Of a stretch of 64,000 nucleotides of DNA, positions 10,656 to 19,949 are shown in pieces (position 1 is the first letter of the stretch; each line of letters begins with the position of its first letter). Under the pieces are notes generated by a model. The model saw nothing but the letters and a program-made list of their open reading frames with translations, ran no database searches and was not told the origin of the DNA. The position numbers and the translations under genes were made by a program. Origin of the DNA: Diabrotica undecimpunctata. Lineage: Eukaryota > Arthropoda > Insecta > Coleoptera > Chrysomelidae. The stretch is from positions 23,753,235 to 23,817,234 of the forward strand of contig NC_092813.1 of assembly GCF_040954645.1 (NCBI RefSeq), given 5' to 3'.

Positions 10656-12860
10656 ATGCCTAAACTTAGGAAATATGGTAAGATGAAACTTATAAAAGCT
10701 GTTAAGGATGTCCAAAATGGCACTGAATCATATAGAACAGCTGAAAAAAAATATGGAATTCCGAAGTCCACTATAGAATTTAAATTAAAACATCCGGAAC
10801 ATAAAGATACTCTTGGACCGTCTCCTATTTTAACTTGCGAGGAGGAGAATACTCTGGTTAGGTAAATTCATTTAATTTATCTTAACCCATAGCATTATTT
10901 TATTTTACATTCAATATTCCAGATGGATACAAGAAACTGCTTCAAAAGGTTTCCTCAAAGAGGCTAACGATTTAAAAAGCAGCGTGCAAAAATTTTTAAT
11001 CGAAAATCCGCGCCCCAATAACTTTAAAGAATCGACCTGGAGATGGATGGTTAAAAGTAAGTCACCAAAAAAATGTATTTTAATCTGTATTCATCGTTTG
11101 ATTTTTTTTAGGGATTTTTGAAGCGACACCCAGGGGTTTCTAGAACGACAAGTGAAGGTGTGACGGCAGCTAGCGCTTGTGTATCTGAACGAGACATCAA
11201 AAACTGGTTTAAAAATATTAAAACCTATGTTAAAGAAAAACATTTAGAAGAAGTTCTAACTGATCCATCAAGAATTTTTAATGGAGATGAGTCAGGATTT
11301 CAAATATGTCCATCTACTGGAAAAGTATTTGCTATGAAAGGTTTCAAAAATGTTTATAACGTTGAAAAAAGCTCTTCAAAAGAAAACGTCACTGTGATGT
11401 TTACGTTTTCAGCAGACGGTAAAATTTGCGTGCCTATGGTTATTTATCCTTATCAACGTATTCCTGAAAAGGTTGCTAAAGGTATTAATCCTAAATGGGG
11501 TGTGGGCAGAAGCGATAATGGTTGGATGACGGCAGAGACACTCTATCAGTATATTGCGAATGTTTTTTACCCACACTTAATTGAAAATAATATTAAGCTT
11601 CCAGTTATTCTTTTTGTAGATGGACACAAGAGTCACTTAAGTTACCAATTAAGTCTATTGTGTAATGAACTGCAGATTGAAGTGATTGCACTTTATCCTA
11701 ACGCCACAAGGATTTTACAACCCTGTGACGTTTCTATTTTCCGTCCATTAAAAGAAGCTTGGCGGCAATCAGTGAGAGAATGGGAAGAACAGCATCCAGA
11801 AGGGGTAGTGAATAAGGTTGTATTTGCTACTATATTGGAGCAGGCTATAAAAAAAAGCTGTAAAACTGAAACAGTAGTAAATGGTTTCAAGGCTTGCGGA
11901 TTGTTTCCATTTAATGCAGATGCTATTGACTACACAAAATGTTTAGGCAAAGAAGTAGTAAAAAATTTAATCATTTCAGATCATCAAAAGAAACCCAAGA
12001 TGGACTATAATACTTTTGTAAATATCTTAGGTCCTGAAAAAGTTCATAGCTTAGAGAATTTAAAAGAAAATCCAAAGAATAATCTACCTAGCGATGATAA
12101 TTTGAATTTGTTGTTCAAAATTTGGAATTTTTTTGAACATGATATAAAACATTCGGATAACCCAATGGTTCTAAAAAATAGAGACACAAACATTAATATT
12201 GTTCAAAATGTGGTTATCACATCTCCCGTTATAAATACTGAAATAAAAATATCAGAACAGACTGGTATTGAAAATGTAAATATTTCTGAGAGTAGCAGTA
12301 CCAATGATATCCATTTTCAACAATATAAAACTAATGTTTATGACTTACCCTCTACAAGTAAAATTATTGTTAAACACGAATTGTTGGGTAACTTTTTAAC
12401 TTCTCCTACTGTACCGAAAAGAAAAAATAAACGTAACACGGAACGACTTCCTTTTGCTATTACATCTGCACGATATCAAGAAATGTTACGGAAAAAGGAG
12501 GAGATAAAAGAAGAGCAGGAAAAACAAAAACAAGAAAGGAAACGGAAAAGAGAAGAAAAATTAACCATAAACCAGTGTAGCAAGAAAAAGAATTCAAAAA
12601 AAGTCAAATGTTTTATTTGTTCAAATGATATTCAATTGAACAAATTAAAATGCGATGACTGTAATCTTTATTATCACGAATCTTGTATTCCTGTTAATCA
12701 TAGACAGCATATACCTAACGATGGTGATCTATTTATATGCCACAACTGCTTTAATCTCCAGGATAGTGATTCTGATGCCAATAACAGTAACCAAGACAGT
12801 GAGGATGAAGACATTGACGAACTTTTCACTCAATACAAAGTGGCACAAAAGCATTTATAA
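10656..12860 (+). CDS. pogo/Jerky-like transposase with C-terminal PHD-like zinc finger
   Basis: Likely three exons: 10656-10861, 10923-11056 and 11112-12860, with GT donors at 10862 and 11057 and AG acceptors at 10921-10922 and 11110-11111. Exon 1 starts MPKLRKYGKMKLIKAV, a psq/CENP-B-type helix-turn-helix that would bind transposon ends. Exon 2 and the start of exon 3 (LVRWI, GFLKRHPGVS) match the second CENP-B-type DNA-binding domain. The catalytic core shows NGDESGF, LFVDGHKSHL and PCDVSIFRPLK, the DD-D triad of pogo transposases. A basic linker and a C4HC3 finger (CFICSND to FICHNCF, about 12610-12750) follow, then an acidic tail. Exon 3 is open for 583 codons. With the splice sites given, the exon 2-3 junction is out of phase by one base, so either another site is used or a one-base indel has silenced the copy. 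Confidence 0.85.
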
Positions 12861-12966
12861 AATTTAATTGTGTCAACTGTATATAGATACCCCATACCGC
12901 ACAGAAATCTTAGGTGTTTCCTGTAATTTTCATTTGTTTCTAGTTTTTTATTGTGTTAAAGCAGTC

Positions 12967-13207
12967 GTCCAATAACTAATTTTGAGTGTCCTGTAACTAA
13001 ATAAACTGTCCAATAAATATAATTTTTGTAACTATTTTTAATAAATATATATTGACAAAAAATATTTAACACCTTCTTTAAATCCTTTTATCCATATTGT
13101 AATAAACTGTTTAGACTACCTTTTGTATAAATTTCAATTCAATCTGCAGAGAACAATGTGAATTACGAATTTTTAAAGTTTAAATTTTCTTAAGTGTCCA
13201 ATAACTG
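12967..13207 (+). promoter_or_regulatory. Right subterminal array of the same pogo motif
   Basis: GTCCAATAACTAA at 12967, a variant GTCCTGTAACTAA at 12988, GTCCAATAAATA at 13008 and a copy inside the right inverted end at 13196. The motif is absent from the transposase exons, so both noncoding ends of the transposon carry it. Likely transposase recognition sites, by inference. Confidence 0.55.
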
Positions 13208-13219
13208 TATGGTTTACCC

Positions 13220-13400
13220 TATATCTCCATTATTTATAAACATTAAGAAGTAAAATTTGCTCAAATTTTAAATGAAAATCTAAACTTTATATTGAATTTT
13301 ATAGCTATAAAATTCATCCAATTTTTCGAATCTTAAAACCTTTCGAAACGAAGTTACTTTCGAAAGATCGACATAGGAAAGTGGAGGGGAAACTGTTTTA
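13220..13400 (+). repeat. Left inverted arm, part 2
   Basis: Continues the arm after the pogo insertion (TATCTCCATTATTTATAAAC onward). It matches the right arm inward to about GACATAGGAAAGTGGAG near 13370-13386, where identity fades. The continuity of the match across the insertion shows that the pogo element arrived after the long-armed element existed. Confidence 0.85.
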
Positions 13401-14500
13401 GCTCATCGCTGCAAAATTTAATATTATGGTTACGGATTTATCATTCAAAAGCTTCATCAGTTCTGTAAAAATTTCATCAGGTCCATTTGCTTTTCCATTT
13501 TTAGCGTTTCTTATTGCGTATTCTACTTCTTCTTTCAATATGTCTGGCCCAGTTGCATTGATTATCTGAGTTAAGTTGTTTCTATCGTCTTCAAATAATT
13601 CATTCAGGTATTCTGTCCATCTTTTTATTTTATTCTCTAGATCTACAATAAGATTTCCATCTTTGTCTTTAAGTTTACCTATTTGACATTTCTTTATGCT
13701 TCCTGTTATTTTTTTTACTTTTTTGTGCATATTGAACGCATCGTACTTTTTCTCATAGGTTTCCATTTCTTCACATTGTTCTTTAATCCACTCCTCTTTG
13801 GCTTCTTTTATTCTCTTTTTTATGTTGTAATGTGTTTATTTATTTCTTTGTATTTGTCTGGGTAATTCTTCATCTTTCTTCTTTGTTCCATCAAGTGTAG
13901 TATATCTTGTGTCATCCACCCCTTATTCTTTGTTGTTGTTTTTGTAAGATGTTTCTTTCCTGCTGTTTGTATAGGTATATTTATGTACTTTATTTTTGGT
14001 TAACGTTGTTTGTATCGTTAATTTGTTGCTGCACTGAACAGAGGTTTTCATTTATCTCTTCTCCTGTTTCTTGTCGTATATTTTTGTTTCTAAATTTATT
14101 TAAATCTAGTGCCTTTCTGTGTAATCTTCTAATCTTTTTTGGTCTCGCCTTTATCACAGTAACTACCGGGTTATGATCTGAACCTATATCAGCTCCTGGG
14201 TATGTCTTAGTACATTTAACAGCATTATGATACCTCCTTGCTATCATAATGTAGTCTATTTGATTTCTCACTATTTTTTCTTTGGTATGTTGTGGAGATG
14301 TCCATGTATATAACCGTCGAGGAGGCAATTTGAAAAAGGTATTTGTTATTACGAAGTCTTCACTTTGGCAAAATTGAATCAATCGATCTCCTCTGTCATT
14401 TCTGTTTCCAAGCCCATATTTTCCTACTTGTTCTCCTACCTTACCTTGACCCACCTTGGCATTAAGATCGCCCATTAATATGTTAATGTATGAAAAGACT
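13398..14500 (-). pseudogene. RTE-like endonuclease and RT N-terminal fragment
   Basis: Minus strand. The endonuclease part has LMGDLNAKVG near 14470, a LYTWTSPQHTKEKIVRNQ block with NQIDYIMIARR near 14240-14300, and GADIGSDHNPV near 14165-14200 with the catalytic SDH intact. A linker with WMTQDILHLMEQRRK follows near 13870-13915. The RT start (13398-13766) has NGKANGPDEI, and the frame ends before any RT catalytic motif. Frameshifts separate the parts. It lies in the core of the long-armed element and is cut off at the inner border of its left arm. Its 5' end is also truncated near 14500. Confidence 0.8.
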
Positions 14501-15199
14501 GACTTAATAAGTGAAGACCAACAACCTGCAACAAAAAGGTTTAGACCTGACAGTGAAGTCGAATAAATGAACCAAATTTTAACTTTTAAACCAATCTTTG
14601 TAAAGAAAATAAAAAAAGTAAAGTTTAATAACCATTGCAAAACTTAATAAGGCAAGTGATGAAAACATCGACTTATTTTATCAAAGCAGTAAGGCAGATT
14701 AGATTAATATTGTATATCATATTTGTAAGAAAAATATAATAAAAATCAATATTGTTAATTATAAAAATACAAACAATTATAATTAATATAAGGAATATAA
14801 TAATATAATGTGTAAAAAATTACCTGAAATTTAATTTATAAAATATATAAGTATTATTACATCATTGATATAAAATGAAAAAACATATGTTGATTTTCCG
14901 TGATTTTCCGAGATTTATGCGGGGTGAAAATTATGTCATCATTATTAATACTGCGACAGACTATTCGAGCAAATTAAAAAAAAGTAAGTATTTAGGGTGA
15001 ATTTCAAATGGACTAAATTTTTCCGAGTTTTTCCATATTTTCCGCCTAGTGAAAACTATGTAGTTATTCATATTTTGACGAGCTACCCTAGAATAAAAAA
15101 AGAGGCTTGCAGCTGCAAAGGAAGGCGAGATAATGTAAATTTTTCCTACGTGTTGCAATTTGAAGTTCCGATGCCGAAAAAAAAACGGAGTTGAAACAG
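14501..15199. other. AT-rich core spacer of the long-armed element
   Basis: No gene recognised. Two loosely similar ~110-bp blocks (about 14890-15000 and 15010-15110) share a GTGAAAA-TATGT pattern after a TTTTCCG-rich start and may be an old tandem duplication. Short open frames on both strands at 14961-15212 overlap one another and show no family motif. Confidence 0.45.
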
Positions 15200-16130
15200 A
15201 TATCTTCTCCACTTTCCTATGTCTCTCTTTCGAAAGTACCGTCGTTTCGAAAAATTAGATAAATTCTATAGCTATAAGTTTCAATATAAAGTTTAGATTT
15301 TCATTCAAAATTTGTGCAAATTTTACTTCTAAATGTTTATAAACAATAGAGATATGATTTTTTTTAAAACAGTCACTAACTTCGTTCCTATTGTTCCTAT
15401 TGGTCATAAAAGGTTTTTTTATTTTTTAATGTGAGCTTTTTTACCAGCTATCCAATAATTGTACCTACAAGTCTGTAGCTTGAAAAATATAGAAGTTATT
15501 ACAATTGTTTATAAGTAAAAAACATACCCCTTTTTCAAACGTTTATTTTTTAAATAATTTCGATGAAAACTCAATATGCATTCTGAGATAGTCTAAGTAT
15601 TAAAGAATCCTATGAAATTTGCTGAATGTGTCTAGCATCATGCATAGGGCAAGCTCAATAGTTTAAATAATTAGCCCCAGGGATAAACAAATTAAATAAC
15701 TTATAAAATATTTGACTGATCGGGGGGAAATTTCGCACAAATCTAAAAGATGGTAATTCTTTGATGCTTAAATGTAATAATACCATTTTATTTTGTTAAT
15801 AAAAAAATTAATTAAATTTATAAATTAGTGCAAAAAAACTGCTTTTTTGCAAATATCTCTGTAAATTATTTATCAATTTTAATTAAAAAAACGGGAAAAT
15901 AAAGATATTCTTGACATAAAAAAATGCCAAAAATATTGTTTATTTAAAATATAAGGGAAAAAATTTATAGACAAAAAATCAAATTATGACCATAAATTAT
16001 TGCCTAAAAAAACGCAAGGTAAAACTAGATCTTTTCATCTATTCAGCATCTAGTATCCCCCACCTATGTCTTAAAAGCTTCAGATATCTGCGAAACATTT
16101 TTCCACCTTTTTTTTAACCAGACTGGGCTA
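15200..16130 (-). repeat. Right inverted arm of the long-armed element
   Basis: About 930 bp, inverted relative to 9255-10042 plus 13220-13400. It is uninterrupted, so it shows the pre-insertion state of the site that pogo hit in the other arm. Differences are scattered substitutions and small indels. Confidence 0.85.
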
Positions 16131-16369
16131 AATAAAAAAATATAAATTATTAACAAACAACAATGGATAAAAAAATATGAGAATATGTAATATAATATTG
16201 ATGTGTTGTAGACAAGAGTACTTAGAACAAACTTTATATTGAATTGGAAATCAAAAGTAAACCATACATGAGCAAACCAAATAAAGCTTCTAAAGTAACT
16301 TCTAAGGTTCTAAAAATCAAAGTTGACTAGACTCCAAACTCCTGATAAATGGTAAACGGTATAAGCTAT

Positions 16370-16535
16370 ATCAATGTTTAGAAGTGCCGATTTTAACAAT
16401 AGCGAAAACTACCTGGGTATTACTTTATTAAATGCAATCTATAAAATATATTTCAAAATTATTAAGAAGACATATATTAACAAATTTTATAAACATAAAA
16501 ACGTTACTTTTGCCGATGATCAGCTGAGACATCAT
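16370..16535 (+). pseudogene. Short RTE-like RT fragment with internal deletion
   Basis: The plus-strand reading gives NYLGITLLNAIYKIYFKIIK, matching the NYRGITLLNTxYKI motif of RTE-type reverse transcriptases. It is followed only ~15 residues later by VTFADDQ, the catalytic (Y/F)ADD block that should lie more than 100 residues downstream. This is therefore a deleted relic. It lies just outside the right end of the long-armed element. Confidence 0.6.
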
Positions 16536-16633
16536 TAATTACAAAATTTACATGTTGCATGAATATACAATGCGGTCCATATGTACGGAATACATTCATT
16601 TTTAGCGTTATTATGTACTATCTGAAAAAAAAA

Positions 16634-18440
16634 CTTGAAACAGGTCGATTTTTATTCTTACATTGACAATTAACAGTATGAAAATATTATCCCCCTTCAG
16701 CATCCCCTTTGAATTATAAGCACCAAAATTTTAAATAACAAAGGGGGTCGTGTGTCACCTTATTAGAAAGGGAGATTTTGAGTTTGTTCAATAATAAGAG
16801 AGAACATTGATTTTTACAATTAAATTAAATGTTCAATTTGATCACCATCATTCACTTCTTGACAACAAACGAGGCGATTTTGGAATTCTCGTACAACATT
16901 TTTTATGACCACGGAGGTTATTTTGTTAATTTATTCTGTTATCCTAACTTTTAAATCAGAAATATTGCCTAGTCGATTAAAATATACTTAAGAAATAATT
17001 CGTATCTGTTCTGCTAAACATTAGGGAAAAAACTTTGAAGATAATAAAATATTAGTCAAAAAGCCAAATAAACAATTGATATGAATCTAGCAGGCTGCTG
17101 TCATTTAGGTATTTAAAGTCACTAAAAGACGTCCGTATAATATTTGTGCGGGTATTAAATTTAATTATGGCTCATTTGTCCAAGACTCACATTTTAATCA
17201 TGATTGCTTGTAGTAACAAAACAAGAATTCAAAAGGAGGTATGTGAAATGTTTAAAAATCAATACTATGGTCAACAAGTTTCGCAGTTTATTAGCAAAAT
17301 TAAAAAGAAGTTTTGTTATACCGGACATGTAAAAAATATTGAAAAACCAGGTAGAAATTTTAAAATTACTAATGAAAAAAAGTTAGATGTACTTATAGAG
17401 ATTGAGCATAATCCTCATAAGACAACTCGAGAACATGCCGCTGTCAATCATGTAAGTAAAATTTACTTATCTATTTTCAGAGTTTTTTATTAAAAAAATA
17501 TCACCCTTACAAAGTTCAGTTGGTTCAGAAGTTAAATGAAGATGATCCTGATAGAAGGCAAGAATTCTGTGAAATAATGATGGACAGAATGAACGCAAAT
17601 TTGCAGTTCGTAAACAAAATAGTGTTTTCCGATGAAGCGACGATTTATTTAAACGGAACGGTTAACAAACAGAAGTGTAGATATTGGAGCAGAGAAAATC
17701 CTCACTGGGTGTGTGAGACTCACACGGGCTTAAAAAGTTAACGTTTGGGCTGGTCTCATTAACAATAAAATTATTGGTCCTTATTTTTTTTAAAGGAGGA
17801 CAGTTAATGATGAGGTTTATCTAGATTTTTTAATAAACTTTTTAGTGTCTACATTACGAAATTTTTTCCTGATGGTAATCATCCCAATGAGATAAATTGA
17901 TCTATTTGCTACCAACAAGACGCATTTTCCACGTATAATTAGAAATTATTTAAACGAGGTTTTTCCCAATAGGTGGATTGGAAGACTTGGAACGATCGAA
18001 TGACCGGGTAGATCCCCCGATTTGACTCCTCTCAATTATGTCTTATGGGGTTATTGAAAATCAAAAGTATATTTAAATAAACCAAACAGTATTGCTGATT
18101 TAAGTGAATGGTGGTCATTTTTAACATTTAATTTAATTGTAAAGTACATTGAAAAATACATTCTAAATATTATGTGACATTATTGTCTTCATTGAACCTA
18201 AAGTTTTGTGATAGAGAAATTATCAAAATTTTACATCTTAAAAATCAATTTTCCCAGTTATGATTGCACCAAACTTAAAATACTTTATATTGATGAACAA
18301 AGGACTAAAATCCCTTTCTAACTATGTGTCATACTACCCCCTTTGTTATTTAAAATTTTCGAGGGGGTACTGGAGGGGTATAATATTTTCATACTGTAAA
18401 TTGTCAATTTAAGAATAAAAATCAACCTGTTTTATACAGA
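16634..18440 (+). mobile_element. Mariner-like DNA transposon with ~150-bp inverted ends, inactive
   Basis: The left end (AACAGGTCGATTTTTATTCTT, about 16636) and the right end (reverse complement, ending near 18438) stay inverted-repetitive for about 150 bp. They share AGTATGAAAATATTAT and AAATAACAAAGGGGGT. Exact tips and target duplication are hard to fix. The interior carries a broken transposase in the same orientation. Confidence 0.75.
17167..18120 (+). pseudogene. Tc1/mariner-superfamily transposase, broken
   Basis: Starts MAHLSKTHILIMIAC at 17167. The N-terminal helix-turn-helix region contains RIQKEVCEMFKNQYYGQQV, and the stretch GRNFKITNEKK follows. The catalytic part resumes at 17520 with VQKLNEDDPDRRQEFCE and then FSDEATIYLNGTVNKQKCRYW, which holds the first catalytic Asp. 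A frameshifted WAGLINNKIIGPYFF follows near 17745, then YQQDAF with the second Asp near 17910. The final block, SPDLTPLNYVLWGY near 18015-18055, has Asn where a third acidic residue is expected. A gap between 17493 and 17520, several stops and this substitution make it inactive. Confidence 0.75.
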
Positions 18441-19259
18441 ACTAACAGAACGACCAAGATGCAAAATATTTATTAAACGCTATACAATTATGTCTAATTA
18501 GGATTCATACTCCAATCAGAGTATTTATATTGTAATTTTATAATCACTGAATTCTTTTACGATTTGGTCACAAGTGATTCATGTTGGCAGTTTTTCAAAG
18601 CTTACTCAACGATTTTGTCGTGCGTAGCAACAACCAGTACAGCGATGTCAAATATTAAGGTTGATCTGCAACCCCAAAAGATAAACTCAAAATTCAAAAA
18701 AATTGAAACAATTTGAGAAGGTATATGTGATGACTAGAAGTATTTGGACAACTTTTAAGCAAACTGAAGCGATGGTAGTATTAAAATTAAATTAATTACA
18801 AAAGGTAAATTAAATAGGACTACCTAGCCAACGCAATGTATAAATTTGTTTGATTCTAATTGAGACAGTCACTAGATGTCACCACTCTTTCTGTCTCAAT
18901 AGATTTTAATATACCATTGTTTGTTTGATATACATTATACTAGATGGTGCTATGTGAAAAAGTTAAGGACTAAACTAAACGTCCATTTTTGATCCACTGA
19001 ATTAAATTCACCAGCGTTGCAATATTTCACTGACATAGTAGCAACAGGTTTACTTACAAATAAAAATGTTAGGTACAAAAAACAGACCTTGAATCACTTA
19101 AGGTATTCATTTAAAATAGAGTTATTACTATCAACTAGTAAATATCGTGTCAAATAAAATTGTACATAAACGTACTGTGGCTTCTAAATCTTCCTATATC
19201 TAAATAAGTTTAAAGAATTTAAATATTTTATTTTATTTGGAAGTGTATTACAAAAATTT
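18441..19259. other. No gene recognised; one strong hairpin
   Basis: A perfect 10-bp inverted repeat (ATTGAGACAG at 18859-18868, CTGTCTCAAT at 18891-18900) encloses a 22-base loop. Otherwise unremarkable AT-rich DNA that may include the 5' flank of the THAP-like gene fragment that follows. Confidence 0.5.
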
Positions 19260-19448
19260 GGTCCGAGGTAAGTAAAACATTTTAATTATATGTGTTTAAA
19301 ACATAAAAAAACATTGTATGAGAAATGAACAAATTAGGTATTTAGAAATAAATTTTACCGGATAATACATACATTCGATAATATTTGAAAAAAGTGATTT
19401 TAAATTAAAATAATGTTACTTCCATAATAAATAAATGGTTTTTTACAG

Positions 19449-19571
19449 ATGGCCGGAAATATTTGTTGTTATTACAAATGTGGTTTATCACCATACAATA
19501 TTCATGGATTAAGAATGTTCAGATTTCCGACATAAATCCTTCGGCTTGCCAAAGATGGATATTACACTCTG
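19449..19571 (+). pseudogene. THAP-domain first coding exon, frameshifted
   Basis: Bounded by a splice acceptor (TTTTTTACAG, ending 19448) and a donor (CTCTG/GTAAGT, GT at 19572). It opens with an ATG giving MAGNICCYYKCGLSPYNIHG, with a C-x3-C pair, and then the hallmark FRFP near 19518-19529. A one-base slip is needed to continue as DINPSACQRWILHSG, matching the R-W-SG part of THAP zinc fingers. An upstream GAG/GTAAGT at 19267-19268 could be the donor of a noncoding first exon. THAP domains occur in host regulators and in P-element-like transposases; the rest of the protein was not found. It could be a dead gene, a dead P-like element or a sequencing slip. Confidence 0.5.
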
Positions 19572-19949
19572 GTAAGTAAATAGAAACTTTTTTTATATTC
19601 TTTTATTTTACACCGTTTCCGTTATGCAATTAACTTGAAAAAAATGTTTATTTTTTTTTCATTCATCATTTTTTATTATCGCCAGGGTGCACGCGTCATA
19701 TTCGAGATGCATTAATTTGAATTTTACGTTTTCGTTGGTATTATAATTATGATATAATAAACTTCGAAAAAACAAATTAGTGAATAAATATCAAGTTAAT
19801 AAACATAAACAAAGTATTAGATATTTAAATATGTATGTATTTCTTTAGCTATTTTTAGTTATTGTATTGAAAAGTAGAAATAAGTTCATCTTTATCGGAG
19901 AACCAATTTATACAAAGGTCCATCTGGGAAAAAATTATGGGTTTCACGT
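19572..19949. other. Unassigned stretch after the THAP-like exon
   Basis: AT-rich, no exon with THAP C2CH continuation found, no open frame with recognisable motifs. Confidence 0.45.

Larger units (their letters stand above)
10045..13219 (+). mobile_element. pogo-type (Tc1/mariner superfamily) DNA transposon
   Basis: A 3175-bp element bounded by inverted ends starting GGGTAAA (left, 10045) and ending TTTACCC (right, 13219), flanked on both sides by TA (10043-10044 and 13220-13221), the target duplication of this superfamily. The inverted ends each carry the motif CAGTTATTKGACA close to the tip. Removing the element restores a continuous arm of the host fold-back element, an internal proof of the insertion. 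It encodes one transposase in the plus direction and has motif arrays in both noncoding ends. Confidence 0.9.
9255..16130. mobile_element. Element with ~950-bp terminal inverted repeats, carrying a nested pogo transposon
   Basis: The ends are TAGCCCAGTCTGGTTA at 9255 and its reverse complement ending at 16130. From both ends the sequence stays inverted-repetitive for about 950 bp (roughly 88-90% identical by eye), giving a fold-back-like structure. AAT flanks both ends (9252-9254 and 16131-16133), a possible 3-bp target duplication. Without the 3.2-kb pogo insertion in the left arm the element would be about 3.7 kb. Its core (13400-15200) holds part of an RTE-like retrotransposon on the minus strand plus AT-rich DNA. 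No transposase that clearly belongs to the element itself was found, so it may be non-autonomous. It could also be an inverted duplication formed around the RTE-like fragment, but the matched outer ends argue for a transposable element. Confidence 0.7.

Noticed and set aside
18859..18900. 10-bp perfect hairpin as a terminator or structured RNA
   Set aside because: No transcript unit ends here, and the 22-base loop and isolated position give no function.
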